This document shows, in pieces, positions 20,829 through 28,230 of a stretch of 64,000 nt of DNA (position 1 is the stretch's first letter; every line of letters begins with the position of its first letter). Source of the stretch: JABDII01 sp963815325. Its GTDB lineage: Bacteria > Gemmatimonadota > Gemmatimonadetes > Gemmatimonadales > GWC2-71-9. The DNA lies in NCBI GenBank assembly GCA_963815325.1, contig CAWFGG010000002.1, positions 434,001 to 498,000 on the forward strand. The letters run 5' to 3'. Below the pieces are notes generated by a model, which was given only the letters and a program-made list of their open reading frames with translations, was not told the DNA's origin and searched no databases. A program made the position numbers and the translations under genes.

Positions 20829-20861
20829 CCGAAACATATGTTCGGATACCTGGCCGAACAA
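20829..20861 (-). promoter_or_regulatory. Promoter and palindromic operator of the Rrf2-family gene
   Basis: On the minus strand TTGTTC (20861-20856) and TATGTT (20838-20833) are 17 bases apart. The spacer is occupied by an inverted repeat, TGTTCGG-N8-CCGAACA (20839-20860), and a third half-site, CCGAAAC on the plus strand (20829-20835), overlaps the -10 region. Transcription starting seven bases after the -10 would begin at or next to the ATG at 20826, that is, a leaderless message. Autorepression by the Fe-S regulator is the natural inference. Confidence 0.65.
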
Positions 20862-20955
20862 GAAAAAATGTCGTGAATCTTCTGTGAAGGTCGCTTCACG
20901 GGCACAAACGGCCACTCGAAACCGGCTGACCGCTGCGGCGGCCGATCGGGGTCCC

Positions 20956-22383
20956 CTACCCCGCCGGCTTGGCCATGGCCCTCGCGTCAACGATCCGGTC
21001 AAATTCCTCGGAGCTCAGGTAGCCCAGCGCCAGGGTCGCCGCCTTGAGGGTGGTCTCCTCCACTTGCGCCTTGTGGGCGATCTCCGCCGCCTTGTCGTAC
21101 CCGATCTTCGGGGTCAAGGCGGTCACCAACATGAGGGAACGCTCCACATGCTCGGCAATGCGGCGCCGGTTGACCTCGAGTCCCTCGATCGCGTACCGGG
21201 TGAAATTCCGGCAGGCATCGGTGAGCAGAATCGCCGACTGCAGCAGATTCGAGATCATGACCGGCTTGAATACGTTGAGCTCGAAGTTGCCCTGCGACCC
21301 GGCCATCATGATGGCCGTGTGGTTGCCCATGACCTGGACCGCCACCATGGTGATGGCCTCGCACTGGGTCGGGTTGACCTTGCCCGGCATGATGGACGAC
21401 CCCGGTTCGTTGGCCGGCAGCACCAGTTCGCCCAACCCGGAGCGCGGCCCCGAGCCGGCCCACCGGATGTCGTTGGCAATCTTCATGACCGCCGCGGCCA
21501 AGACGGCGCAGGACCCGGAGGTGGCGATGATGGCGTCATGGGCCGCGAGCGCCGCAAACTTGTTCTCCGCCGACACGAACGGCATGCCGGTCAGCTCGGC
21601 AATGTGCGTGGCGCAGCGATCGCCGAATTCCGGCGGGGCGTTGAGCCCGGTGCCCACCGCCGTTCCTCCAATCGCCAACTCGTACAGGCCCGGCAGGGAC
21701 TCCCTCAGCCGCTCGAGGGCATGGTCGAGCTGGGCCACGTAGCCGGAGAATTCCTGCCCCACCGTGAGCGGGACGGCATCCTGGAGGTGGGTCCTCCCGA
21801 TCTTCACGATGTCGTCGAACGCCTCCGCCTTGCGGGCGAGTGCGTCGCGCAGGCCGGCGACCGCGGGCAGCAGCCGCTCGCGCATCACGGTACCGGCGGC
21901 GACGTGCATGGCCGTAGGGAACGTGTCATTCGACGACTGCGACATGTTGACGTGGTCGTTGGGATGGACGGGATCCTTGCTGCCCAACGTGCCGCCACTG
22001 ATCTCGATGGCGCGATTCGCGATGACCTCGTTGGCATTCATGTTGGTTTGCGTCCCGCTCCCCGTCTGCCACACATAGAGCGGGAAGTGATCATCCAACT
22101 TGCCCTCGATGACCTCGTCGGCGGCTTGGATAATCAGGTCCGCCCTGCGGGCATCGAGCTTCCCCAACTCGCGATTGGCGAGGGCCGCACTCTTCTTCAA
22201 GATGCCGAAGGCACGAATCACCTCCACCGGCATCCGGTCGCGCCCGATCGAGAAATGAATGAGGGAGCGCGCAGTCTGCGCACCCCAGTACCGGTCGGCT
22301 GGGACCTCCAGCATCCCGAGGCTGTCGCGTTCGATCCGCATGCCGGTCCCCGGCTGCGTTGTCTTGCGCTCAACGTTTGTCAT
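20956..22383 (-). CDS. fumC: Fumarate hydratase, class II
   Basis: A 475-residue class II fumarase/aspartase-family protein interconverting fumarate and malate in the TCA cycle. QTGSGTQTNMNANEV, SQSSNDTFPTAMH and the family signature GSSIMPGKVNPTQ are intact, and TGSGTQTNMN separates fumarase from argininosuccinate lyase. ATG 22341 (MRIERDSLG), 14 codons in, is the more usual start for the family and is possible here. It is a single gene facing a short divergent region shared with the cupin. Confidence 0.95.
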   Translation of the reverse strand: MTNVERKTTQPGTGMRIERDSLGMLEVPADRYWGAQTARSLIHFSIGRDRMPVEVIRAFGILKKSAALANRELGKLDARRADLIIQAADEVIEGKLDDHFPLYVWQTGSGTQTNMNANEVIANRAIEISGGTLGSKDPVHPNDHVNMSQSSNDTFPTAMHVAAGTVMRERLLPAVAGLRDALARKAEAFDDIVKIGRTHLQDAVPLTVGQEFSGYVAQLDHALERLRESLPGLYELAIGGTAVGTGLNAPPEFGDRCATHIAELTGMPFVSAENKFAALAAHDAIIATSGSCAVLAAAVMKIANDIRWAGSGPRSGLGELVLPANEPGSSIMPGKVNPTQCEAITMVAVQVMGNHTAIMMAGSQGNFELNVFKPVMISNLLQSAILLTDACRNFTRYAIEGLEVNRRRIAEHVERSLMLVTALTPKIGYDKAAEIAHKAQVEETTLKAATLALGYLSSEEFDRIVDARAMAKPAG

Positions 22384-22456
22384 GGATCACGATTCCAGGG
22401 TCTCGAAGGAGAGTTATGTTTCCGGCCACCATTCACTCCACACGTGAGGCGCATCC

Positions 22457-22783
22457 ATGGATGGCCCCTTCACGCCCATCGAGGCGGCGGCGGTGTTTCA
22501 CGAGGGGAAGGCCGCGAAGGTCGACCTCGCGCGGGGGCACCACCTGTTCCTCGGCCTCAACTGCTTCGAGGCCGGCCAATCACAGCCGGTGCATCACCAT
22601 TCCGGCATGGACAAATTCTATCTGATCGTTTCCGGAAAGGCGAGAATGATCGTGGGCGACCACGTCACCGTCGCCGAGGCGGGAACACTGGTGTGGGCGC
22701 CGGCCGACGTGCCGCATGGCGTGGTGGACGCGTTGGAGCGGACGGTCATGCTCGTCGGCATGGCGCCACCGCCCAAGACCTAG
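22457..22783 (+). CDS. Small cupin-domain protein
   Basis: A 108-residue single-domain cupin. Motif 1 is QPVHHHSGMDKFYLIVSGK (H46-H48 and a downstream acidic or amide ligand position), motif 2 is WAPADVPHGV. The metal-binding histidines are present, so a metal site is likely, but the substrate is unknown. GAGG seven bases upstream of the ATG is the ribosome binding site. It is the only plus-strand gene between tRNA-Leu and nagZ and ends with a four-base tail-to-tail overlap with the YbhN-like gene. Confidence 0.85.
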   Translation: MDGPFTPIEAAAVFHEGKAAKVDLARGHHLFLGLNCFEAGQSQPVHHHSGMDKFYLIVSGKARMIVGDHVTVAEAGTLVWAPADVPHGVVDALERTVMLVGMAPPPKT

Positions 22784-23676
22784 CCGGTCGAGCCGGGCTC
22801 GCCCGGTTCAACACCGGCCGATCGGACGGTCAGGAATTGCCGGACCGCACCCCAGCCATAGCGCCGCGCTACCAGCCAGGCCGCCGCGACGACACCCACT
22901 CCCGTCGTGTAGAACCGCCACAGCGTCAATACGAGCACTCGGTCCGCGCCGAGGCTCCCGGCCGCGCCGGCCAAGAAGCCGAACTCGACCGCGCCCACAC
23001 CGGCCGGCGTCGGCAGGACGAGCTGACCGAAGAGCAGCACGAAGGAGCCCAAGACTACCGAGCCCAACGCCGGCGGATCGGGAATCGTGAGCGCGAGAAC
23101 CGGCAAGATCGCCGTCCGGGCGAAGATGGAGACCACGGTGAGCGGAATGCTCCGGGCCACCAAGGCCCACGGCATGGCCCGCCAACGATGCAGTGCATCG
23201 TTCCACGACTGGATCCACCTGGCCTGCCCCGCCCGAGGCTTCCACCACGAGGCCGCGAGCCAGGCGAGGACACTCAACAGCACGATCCCGGCGACCCACG
23301 GCCACCACACGAGAACGGCGTCCACCACGCGGGGCCCGACGTCCACCCACCAGGCAGAGCCGTAGGCCCAGCCGATCAGGAGCGCGGACGCGATGAGCAC
23401 CGGCCAGGTAATCAGGATCTCATATCCGCTCGCCACCACAGTCCCAGCGAGCGACACGCCACTCGTAAGCAGAACCCCTATGCGTGCCGGCTCCCCCCCG
23501 AGCCTGAGCGGCGTCACGGCAGAAGCGCCATCCCCGATCAGGTTGACGGCCAGGCCGTCGCCCACACTCAAACGCTCTCCCGTCCCCTGAACCAGGAGCT
23601 GGATGCGCCATGCCCGGGCCAAGAGATCGACCACCACCAGGCCGAGGCAGATGACCTGCGCAAGCCACCAGTTCAC
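22780..23676 (-). CDS. YbhN/lysylphosphatidylglycerol-synthase-type membrane protein
   Basis: A 298-residue integral membrane protein with about seven or eight hydrophobic spans, including DLLARAWRIQLLV, NLIGDGASAVTPLRLGGEPAR and LVLPTPAGVGAVEFGFLAG. These loops are the hallmark of the UPF0104/AglD2 family related to the flippase domain of MprF. The start is GTG 23676, overlapping the deacetylase TGA. With the deacetylase and glycosyltransferase it forms a coupled three-gene unit that suggests glycolipid synthesis or flipping. Confidence 0.8.
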   Translation of the reverse strand: MNWWLAQVICLGLVVVDLLARAWRIQLLVQGTGERLSVGDGLAVNLIGDGASAVTPLRLGGEPARIGVLLTSGVSLAGTVVASGYEILITWPVLIASALLIGWAYGSAWWVDVGPRVVDAVLVWWPWVAGIVLLSVLAWLAASWWKPRAGQARWIQSWNDALHRWRAMPWALVARSIPLTVVSIFARTAILPVLALTIPDPPALGSVVLGSFVLLFGQLVLPTPAGVGAVEFGFLAGAAGSLGADRVLVLTLWRFYTTGVGVVAAAWLVARRYGWGAVRQFLTVRSAGVEPGEPGSTG

Positions 23677-24419
23677 CAGACCCGCCCCGCCAGCGGCTGG
23701 GGCACCGACACGAGGTCATGGTACCCGATAACCTGGCCCCCGGTGACCCAGCGCCGAAGGTTCCTCACGAGCGACCGGTGAACCACACCGCGGGACAGAT
23801 CCGATGGATGGAGCGCAACTCGAACCACGGGCGCATCACGGTGGACCCACCACCGTGCATCCGCCACCAAGGCAGAGCCGTAGGATCGCAACCCAGTCCG
23901 CGTGCTCCAGCGAAGGCAGGGAGCACGGAGGGTCTCACCACCGCGAAGGTAGATCCAGCGATCGTCTTCGCTGATCTCGAGTCCGGCTGCGGCAGCCGCC
24001 ATGTGGGTTTCGGGGCGCGCGAGCCAGGCGGGCGGAACGAATCCGATCGGCTCGAGCCCAACCGCGCGGAGGCTGGCCAGGCCCTGCCCTATCCGCGCCC
24101 GCGCCTCGACCCGATCGAGCGTGAGGAACTCGCCCTCCCGCGCCGTCTTGCCCCAGGCCCGGAGCTGGTCCGTCCAGCGCCGCCGGACGCCCGACTCGTC
24201 ATGACGATAGCCATGAAGCAGGATGGAGCTGCCTCCATGAGCGCGGTCCCTGAGCCAGCCGACGAAGGCGGAAAATTTTCCGAGCGGCCAGCTCCCATGC
24301 CAGTCCGGTACCACCAGGAGCGCCGGACACACGGCGACATCAGCGCAGAGATCCCAGAGGGTGCGCACGGACTCTTCATGCGCCGGTGTCACGTCGTGGA
24401 TCGAGACCAGGACCCTCAT
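23673..24419 (-). CDS. DUF2334-type polysaccharide deacetylase-like protein
   Basis: A 248-residue protein starting MRVLVSIHDVTPAHEESVR. SIHDVTP, LLHGYRHDE and VALHPSDLS are the three metal-site strands of the DUF2334 branch of carbohydrate esterase 4 proteins, so it probably removes an acyl group from an amino sugar. No signal peptide is seen, so it likely acts at the cytoplasmic face. ATGA overlaps on both sides tie it to the glycosyltransferase and the YbhN-like protein. Confidence 0.8.
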   Translation of the reverse strand: MRVLVSIHDVTPAHEESVRTLWDLCADVAVCPALLVVPDWHGSWPLGKFSAFVGWLRDRAHGGSSILLHGYRHDESGVRRRWTDQLRAWGKTAREGEFLTLDRVEARARIGQGLASLRAVGLEPIGFVPPAWLARPETHMAAAAAGLEISEDDRWIYLRGGETLRAPCLRWSTRTGLRSYGSALVADARWWVHRDAPVVRVALHPSDLSRGVVHRSLVRNLRRWVTGGQVIGYHDLVSVPQPLAGRVW

Positions 24420-25672
24420 CCGGCGGCCACGACGTCCCGATACGCGGCGAACAGGCGGTCGAACACTCCATTCCAGGAATGGTGCCGCTCGGCATATGCT
24501 CGTCCTCGCTTACCCAGGGCCGGGAGATTTTGGCTGAGCAACCAGACGGCCTGGTTGGCCAGGTCATTCGAGTCACCGGTCGCGAAGGTGCGGCCGGCGC
24601 CGGAGGCCTCGACAAGCTCCGCTACCGCTCCCGTTGCGGCAGAGAGAACCGGCACCCCCGTGGCTAGTGCTTCGAGTGCGGCCAGCCCGAACGTCTCGGC
24701 GGCGCTCGGAGTAACGAAGAAGTCTGCAGCAGCAAGCAGTTCGGCCACGGCGCCACGATCTTGTTGGAACGGGCACCACATGACCCGAGGCGCATAAGGA
24801 TGACGCTGGAGCTTCTCCCGGGCCGCGCCGTCGCCCAGCACCACCAGCCGGGCACCCGTCCGCCGCTCCACGTGGGTCCAGGCATCGAGTAGGAGGTCCA
24901 GTTGCTTCTCGACAGCGAGCCGGCCGGTGTAGATGGCAAGCGGTCCGGCAGGGAGTCCGGCCCGGCTACGGACCTCATGAGCCCGCTCGCGGAGCAGCGG
25001 CGAGAACTGCTCGAGATCGACCCCGAGGGACCCGCGGATGACCGGACCGACACCGTACGCTTCGAGGTCCCGAGCTGCAGCCTCGGACGTGGCAATCGTC
25101 GCTCGACAGAATGATCCAACCCGACGGGTGTGAGCCCGCGCCACACGGACCATGAGCCCGCGCCCGACGCGCGGGCCGATCTGGGTCACCACCTGTGGCA
25201 CGTTGCTATGGAACAACCAGACCATGGGAATGCGGTGGCGTCGATTGGCTCGCCGCAAGACCCACGGCACCAGGAGCGGACTCCCGATCTCGATGAGATC
25301 GGGCCGCTCGCGATCGAGCACCCGCTCGATGAGGGCGGTGTTCAAGAGGAACCGATAGGGTCGCTGGGTCGGGATGTTGAAATTGCGCAGCCGATAGCAG
25401 CGCACGCCGTCGATCTCCGCCACGCTGTCGCGGGAGCCCGGGACGACCATCGTGTGCCGCAGCTCGGGGTGGGCAGCCACGTAGCGCGCTTTCTCCAGCA
25501 GGTAGGTCCGAATGCCCCCGGTCTTGTCGCCGAAGTACTTGGTCACATCGAGCACGGACAACCGCGCATCGGGCCGGAGCGGGTCGGGGAGGGACCTCGA
25601 CCGATCGAACGGGACAGCCCGCTTTTCCGATACCAGCGCTGAGATGTCGGCTGAATGAGTGGACGCGGTCAT
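24416..25672 (-). CDS. Glycosyltransferase family 4
   Basis: A 418-residue GT-B glycosyltransferase. The N-domain begins at about residue 38 with LSVLDVTKYFGDKTGGIRTY, the GGI(R)T nucleotide-loop typical of GT4. The C-domain has YTGRLAVEKQLDLLLDAW and FVTPSAAETFGLAALEALA, the E-x7-E segment that holds the nucleotide sugar. Related enzymes make mannosyl or glucosyl lipids such as PimB-like products. It heads the three-gene glycolipid unit. Confidence 0.88.
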   Translation of the reverse strand: MTASTHSADISALVSEKRAVPFDRSRSLPDPLRPDARLSVLDVTKYFGDKTGGIRTYLLEKARYVAAHPELRHTMVVPGSRDSVAEIDGVRCYRLRNFNIPTQRPYRFLLNTALIERVLDRERPDLIEIGSPLLVPWVLRRANRRHRIPMVWLFHSNVPQVVTQIGPRVGRGLMVRVARAHTRRVGSFCRATIATSEAAARDLEAYGVGPVIRGSLGVDLEQFSPLLRERAHEVRSRAGLPAGPLAIYTGRLAVEKQLDLLLDAWTHVERRTGARLVVLGDGAAREKLQRHPYAPRVMWCPFQQDRGAVAELLAAADFFVTPSAAETFGLAALEALATGVPVLSAATGAVAELVEASGAGRTFATGDSNDLANQAVWLLSQNLPALGKRGRAYAERHHSWNGVFDRLFAAYRDVVAAG

Positions 25673-25747
25673 GGCGTGGCCGGGAGAGGGCGAGAGAGTC
25701 GCGCGGCCTAGGTGCGTTGGTCGTCGCCGCGTCGTGCGGCGCGGAAT

Positions 25748-26392
25748 TCAGCCAAGCCGGATCGCTCCGGTGAGAAACGGATTGGTGCGCCGCTCGGCAC
25801 CCACGGTGGTATGAGGACCGTGGCCCGTGTACACCACGGTGTCGTCGGATTGGGAGAGAAACTCTCGGTGGATGCTCTGTAACAAGGTGTCGTAGTCGCC
25901 GCCAGGCAGGTCGGTCCGGCCAATCGACCCCTGAAATAAGACATCGCCTCCGATGATTGCTCCGTGACCGACCAGGCTCACGCTGCCGGGAGAGTGACCC
26001 GGCGTGTGCCGCACGCGATAGGACGCATCGCCAATGGTCAACGTATCGCCGTCCATCAACTCCACGTCGGGCGGCGGCGCGGGCTCGGCCCGGATGCCGA
26101 ACCACCTGGCCTGCTCAGCCACCGCATCGTAGAGCGGCCGGTCGAGCGGGTGCAGGTGGATCGGCGCTCCCGTCGCCGCCTTCACCGCTCGGACGCCGAG
26201 CACGTGGTCGATGTGGGCGTGGGTGAGCCAGATGGCGCGGAGCGTCCAGCCCCGGTCGTTCAGTGCAGCCAAGAACCGGTCTGCCTCCTCGCCCGGGTCG
26301 ACCATCGCCGCGTCCTTCGAGACGGGATCGGCCACGAGGAGACAGTTCTGAAGAAACTGCCCGTTGGGTATGGAGACGATCTCGGGGGTCAC
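25748..26392 (-). CDS. Metallo-beta-lactamase-fold hydrolase (glyoxalase II-like)
   Basis: A 214-residue single-domain hydrolase. GTG 26392 overlaps the trxB TGA (GTGA) and gives the family N-terminus MTPEIVSIPNGQFLQNCLLV; the open frame upstream has no similarity. Metal ligands are THAHIDH (58-63), HTPGHSPGS, GGDVLF and YTGHGPHTT. It belongs to the YcbL/GloB-like group of thioester hydrolases. Coupling with trxB hints at thiol metabolism. Confidence 0.88.
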   Translation of the reverse strand: MTPEIVSIPNGQFLQNCLLVADPVSKDAAMVDPGEEADRFLAALNDRGWTLRAIWLTHAHIDHVLGVRAVKAATGAPIHLHPLDRPLYDAVAEQARWFGIRAEPAPPPDVELMDGDTLTIGDASYRVRHTPGHSPGSVSLVGHGAIIGGDVLFQGSIGRTDLPGGDYDTLLQSIHREFLSQSDDTVVYTGHGPHTTVGAERRTNPFLTGAIRLG

Positions 26393-27342
26393 GATCGCGC
26401 CACCTCTACCGCTTCTTTCAAGTACTTCTCGACGGCAATGGCCGCCGTCGTGCCGTCGCCGACAGCGGTGGTGATTTGCCGGGTCAGCTGGACCCGAAGG
26501 TCGCCGGCCGCGAAGAGACCGGGAATCGAGGTCATCATCCGATCGTCGGTCTTGATGTAGCCGCTCGCGTCGTGGTCGAAGTGCCCCTTGATCAGCCCAG
26601 AATTGGGCGTGAAGCCGATGAACACGAAACACCCGGTCACGGACAGCGTGCTCGTCTGGTTGGTCACGGTGTCCTTCAGCGCCATGCCCGTGACCCCCTT
26701 CGGGCCTCCGCTGATTTCCTCCACCACCTTATTCCAGATCACCTCGATCTTGGGATTCGCGAACAGCCGTTCCTGGAGCAGCCTCGAGGCCCGGAGCTCG
26801 TCGCGGCGATGGATGAGATAGACCTTCTCCGCGTAGCGCGTCAGATAGTCCGCTTCTTCCACGGCGGCGTCGCCACCGCCGACCACGGCGATGGTCTCGC
26901 CCTTGAAGAAGGCCCCGTCACAGACGGCGCAATACGAGACGCCACGGCCGGCGTATTCCTGCTCTCCCGGCACGCCCAGCTTGTTCGGGGTGCCGCCGGC
27001 GGTGATGATGGCGGTTGGTGCACGGTACACCGCGCCGCTCGAGGTTCGGACCTCGAACATGCCGTCGGGCATCTTCTCGATGGCCTCGACATTCTCCTGC
27101 CGGATGTCCGCGCCGAATTTCTTGGCATGGTCCGCCATCTTTTGGGCCAGGTCTCGCCCGAGAATGCTCTCGAATCCGATGTAGTCTTCGATCAATTCCG
27201 TATTGAGCAGCTCGCCACCGGGTACCCCGCGCTCCAGCACCACGGCCTTCAACATGCCGCGCCCGGCATACATCCCGGCACAGAGCCCAGCCGGTCCGGC
27301 CCCAATGATGATGACATCGAATTCGTTGGTGGGGTGTTCCAT
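26389..27342 (-). CDS. trxB: Thioredoxin reductase
   Basis: A 317-residue FAD/NADPH enzyme from ATG 27342 (GAGGAAG upstream); an open extension of 21 codons is unlikely to be used. FAD motif IIIGAGPAGLCAG, redox pair CAVC (C138, C141), NADPH motif VVGGGDAAVEEA, and the C-terminal GDLRVQLTRQITTAVGDGTTAA are in the usual order. It reduces thioredoxin in the cytoplasm. A TATATT/TATTAT patch at about 27405-27412 on the minus strand could supply a -10, but the -35 is poor. Confidence 0.95.
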   Translation of the reverse strand: MEHPTNEFDVIIIGAGPAGLCAGMYAGRGMLKAVVLERGVPGGELLNTELIEDYIGFESILGRDLAQKMADHAKKFGADIRQENVEAIEKMPDGMFEVRTSSGAVYRAPTAIITAGGTPNKLGVPGEQEYAGRGVSYCAVCDGAFFKGETIAVVGGGDAAVEEADYLTRYAEKVYLIHRRDELRASRLLQERLFANPKIEVIWNKVVEEISGGPKGVTGMALKDTVTNQTSTLSVTGCFVFIGFTPNSGLIKGHFDHDASGYIKTDDRMMTSIPGLFAAGDLRVQLTRQITTAVGDGTTAAIAVEKYLKEAVEVARS

Positions 27343-27417
27343 TAGGTACGTCTTCCTCTCGAGGTCAGATTCGATCCGCGGACGCCGTTGAGCGGTCCAC
27401 GTCATAATATAGAACGC

Positions 27418-28194
27418 TCAGCGGTTCCCCGAACCGCCGGATGGCCCGGACAGGCCGATACGAAGGCGATTCACGGCGCCATGGCAGGCGGAGATCGTCC
27501 CAACGATGATATCGACCGGGCCGGCGTCCGCCCCCGCCTCGGCCACACGCTGGTCGCCGGCCACCACCTCGTCCACGGCAAATGCGCCCACTCCATGCAC
27601 CTGGTGCCGGCACACGAAGAGCACCGGACCATTCACGCGCTCCGCTCGAGGGGCGGTACGCACATAGTCACCCAGGGCCTCACCCATTTCCCAGGTGCGC
27701 GGAGCCCTAATGACGGGGCAGGTCGACGGCTCGATACAGTGGGTGGGGCAGAGCCAATCGGCGAAGGACACATACTGGGTCAGGTCGGGTGCAGTGCTCT
27801 CGAACGGCGTGCCGAGACGCCGGCCGAGCGGGGCCGTCTGGACGGCGCGGTCGGGCCAGCGCGACCGGGCCCGCCTGAGCAGCCAACGGTACATGAGGTG
27901 CGGCATGAGGGGCGAGGGGACGATCATGCTGTTGGCGGGCATCGTGCCGGTGCCGTCCGCCGCGTCGCCCAAGTAGCGGTCGAAGAATGCGTCCCAATCC
28001 TCGACCACGAGCTCGTAACCGTCCGCGCTGGCGTGGCGAACCTGGCACGCGGGATCGCGATCGACGATCACGAGTCTCCCGTAGGTGACTTTGCCCCTCT
28101 GGCGGGCGTCGATCAGCTGTCGGGTATAGAACGTTCCGTAGCAGCCGCCGCCCACGACCACGATGTCGCCGAGTTGAACAGGGGGGTCTGGCAT
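27418..28194 (-). CDS. Unknown Rossmann-type protein with clustered cysteines
   Basis: A 258-residue protein I do not recognise. It opens with DIVVVGGGCYGTFYTRQL, a dinucleotide-binding strand-loop, followed by an acidic strand end LVIVDRD, as in NAD or FAD enzymes. Further on, CPTHCIEPSTCP (C149, C153, C159) looks like an iron-sulfur or zinc cysteine set, with C195 and C237 as possible extra ligands. It sits between the Ser/Thr kinase and trxB on the same strand. A small oxidoreductase is the most I can infer. Confidence 0.6.
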   Translation of the reverse strand: MPDPPVQLGDIVVVGGGCYGTFYTRQLIDARQRGKVTYGRLVIVDRDPACQVRHASADGYELVVEDWDAFFDRYLGDAADGTGTMPANSMIVPSPLMPHLMYRWLLRRARSRWPDRAVQTAPLGRRLGTPFESTAPDLTQYVSFADWLCPTHCIEPSTCPVIRAPRTWEMGEALGDYVRTAPRAERVNGPVLFVCRHQVHGVGAFAVDEVVAGDQRVAEAGADAGPVDIIVGTISACHGAVNRLRIGLSGPSGGSGNR

Positions 28195-28230
28195 GTCCGG
28201 TGACCCGGTTGCGTGGGCTATGCCACCGCG

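Noticed and set aside
20317..23781. A 1154-codon open frame on the plus strand
   Set aside because: It runs antisense through the Rrf2-type gene, fumC and YbhN and across the cupin in another frame, is rich in Arg/Pro/Gly, and matches no family. High-GC antisense frames stay open by chance.
27422..27436. CGGTTC/GAACCG hairpin as a terminator
   Set aside because: It is inside the 3' end of the Rossmann-protein gene, has a six-base stem and no T run.
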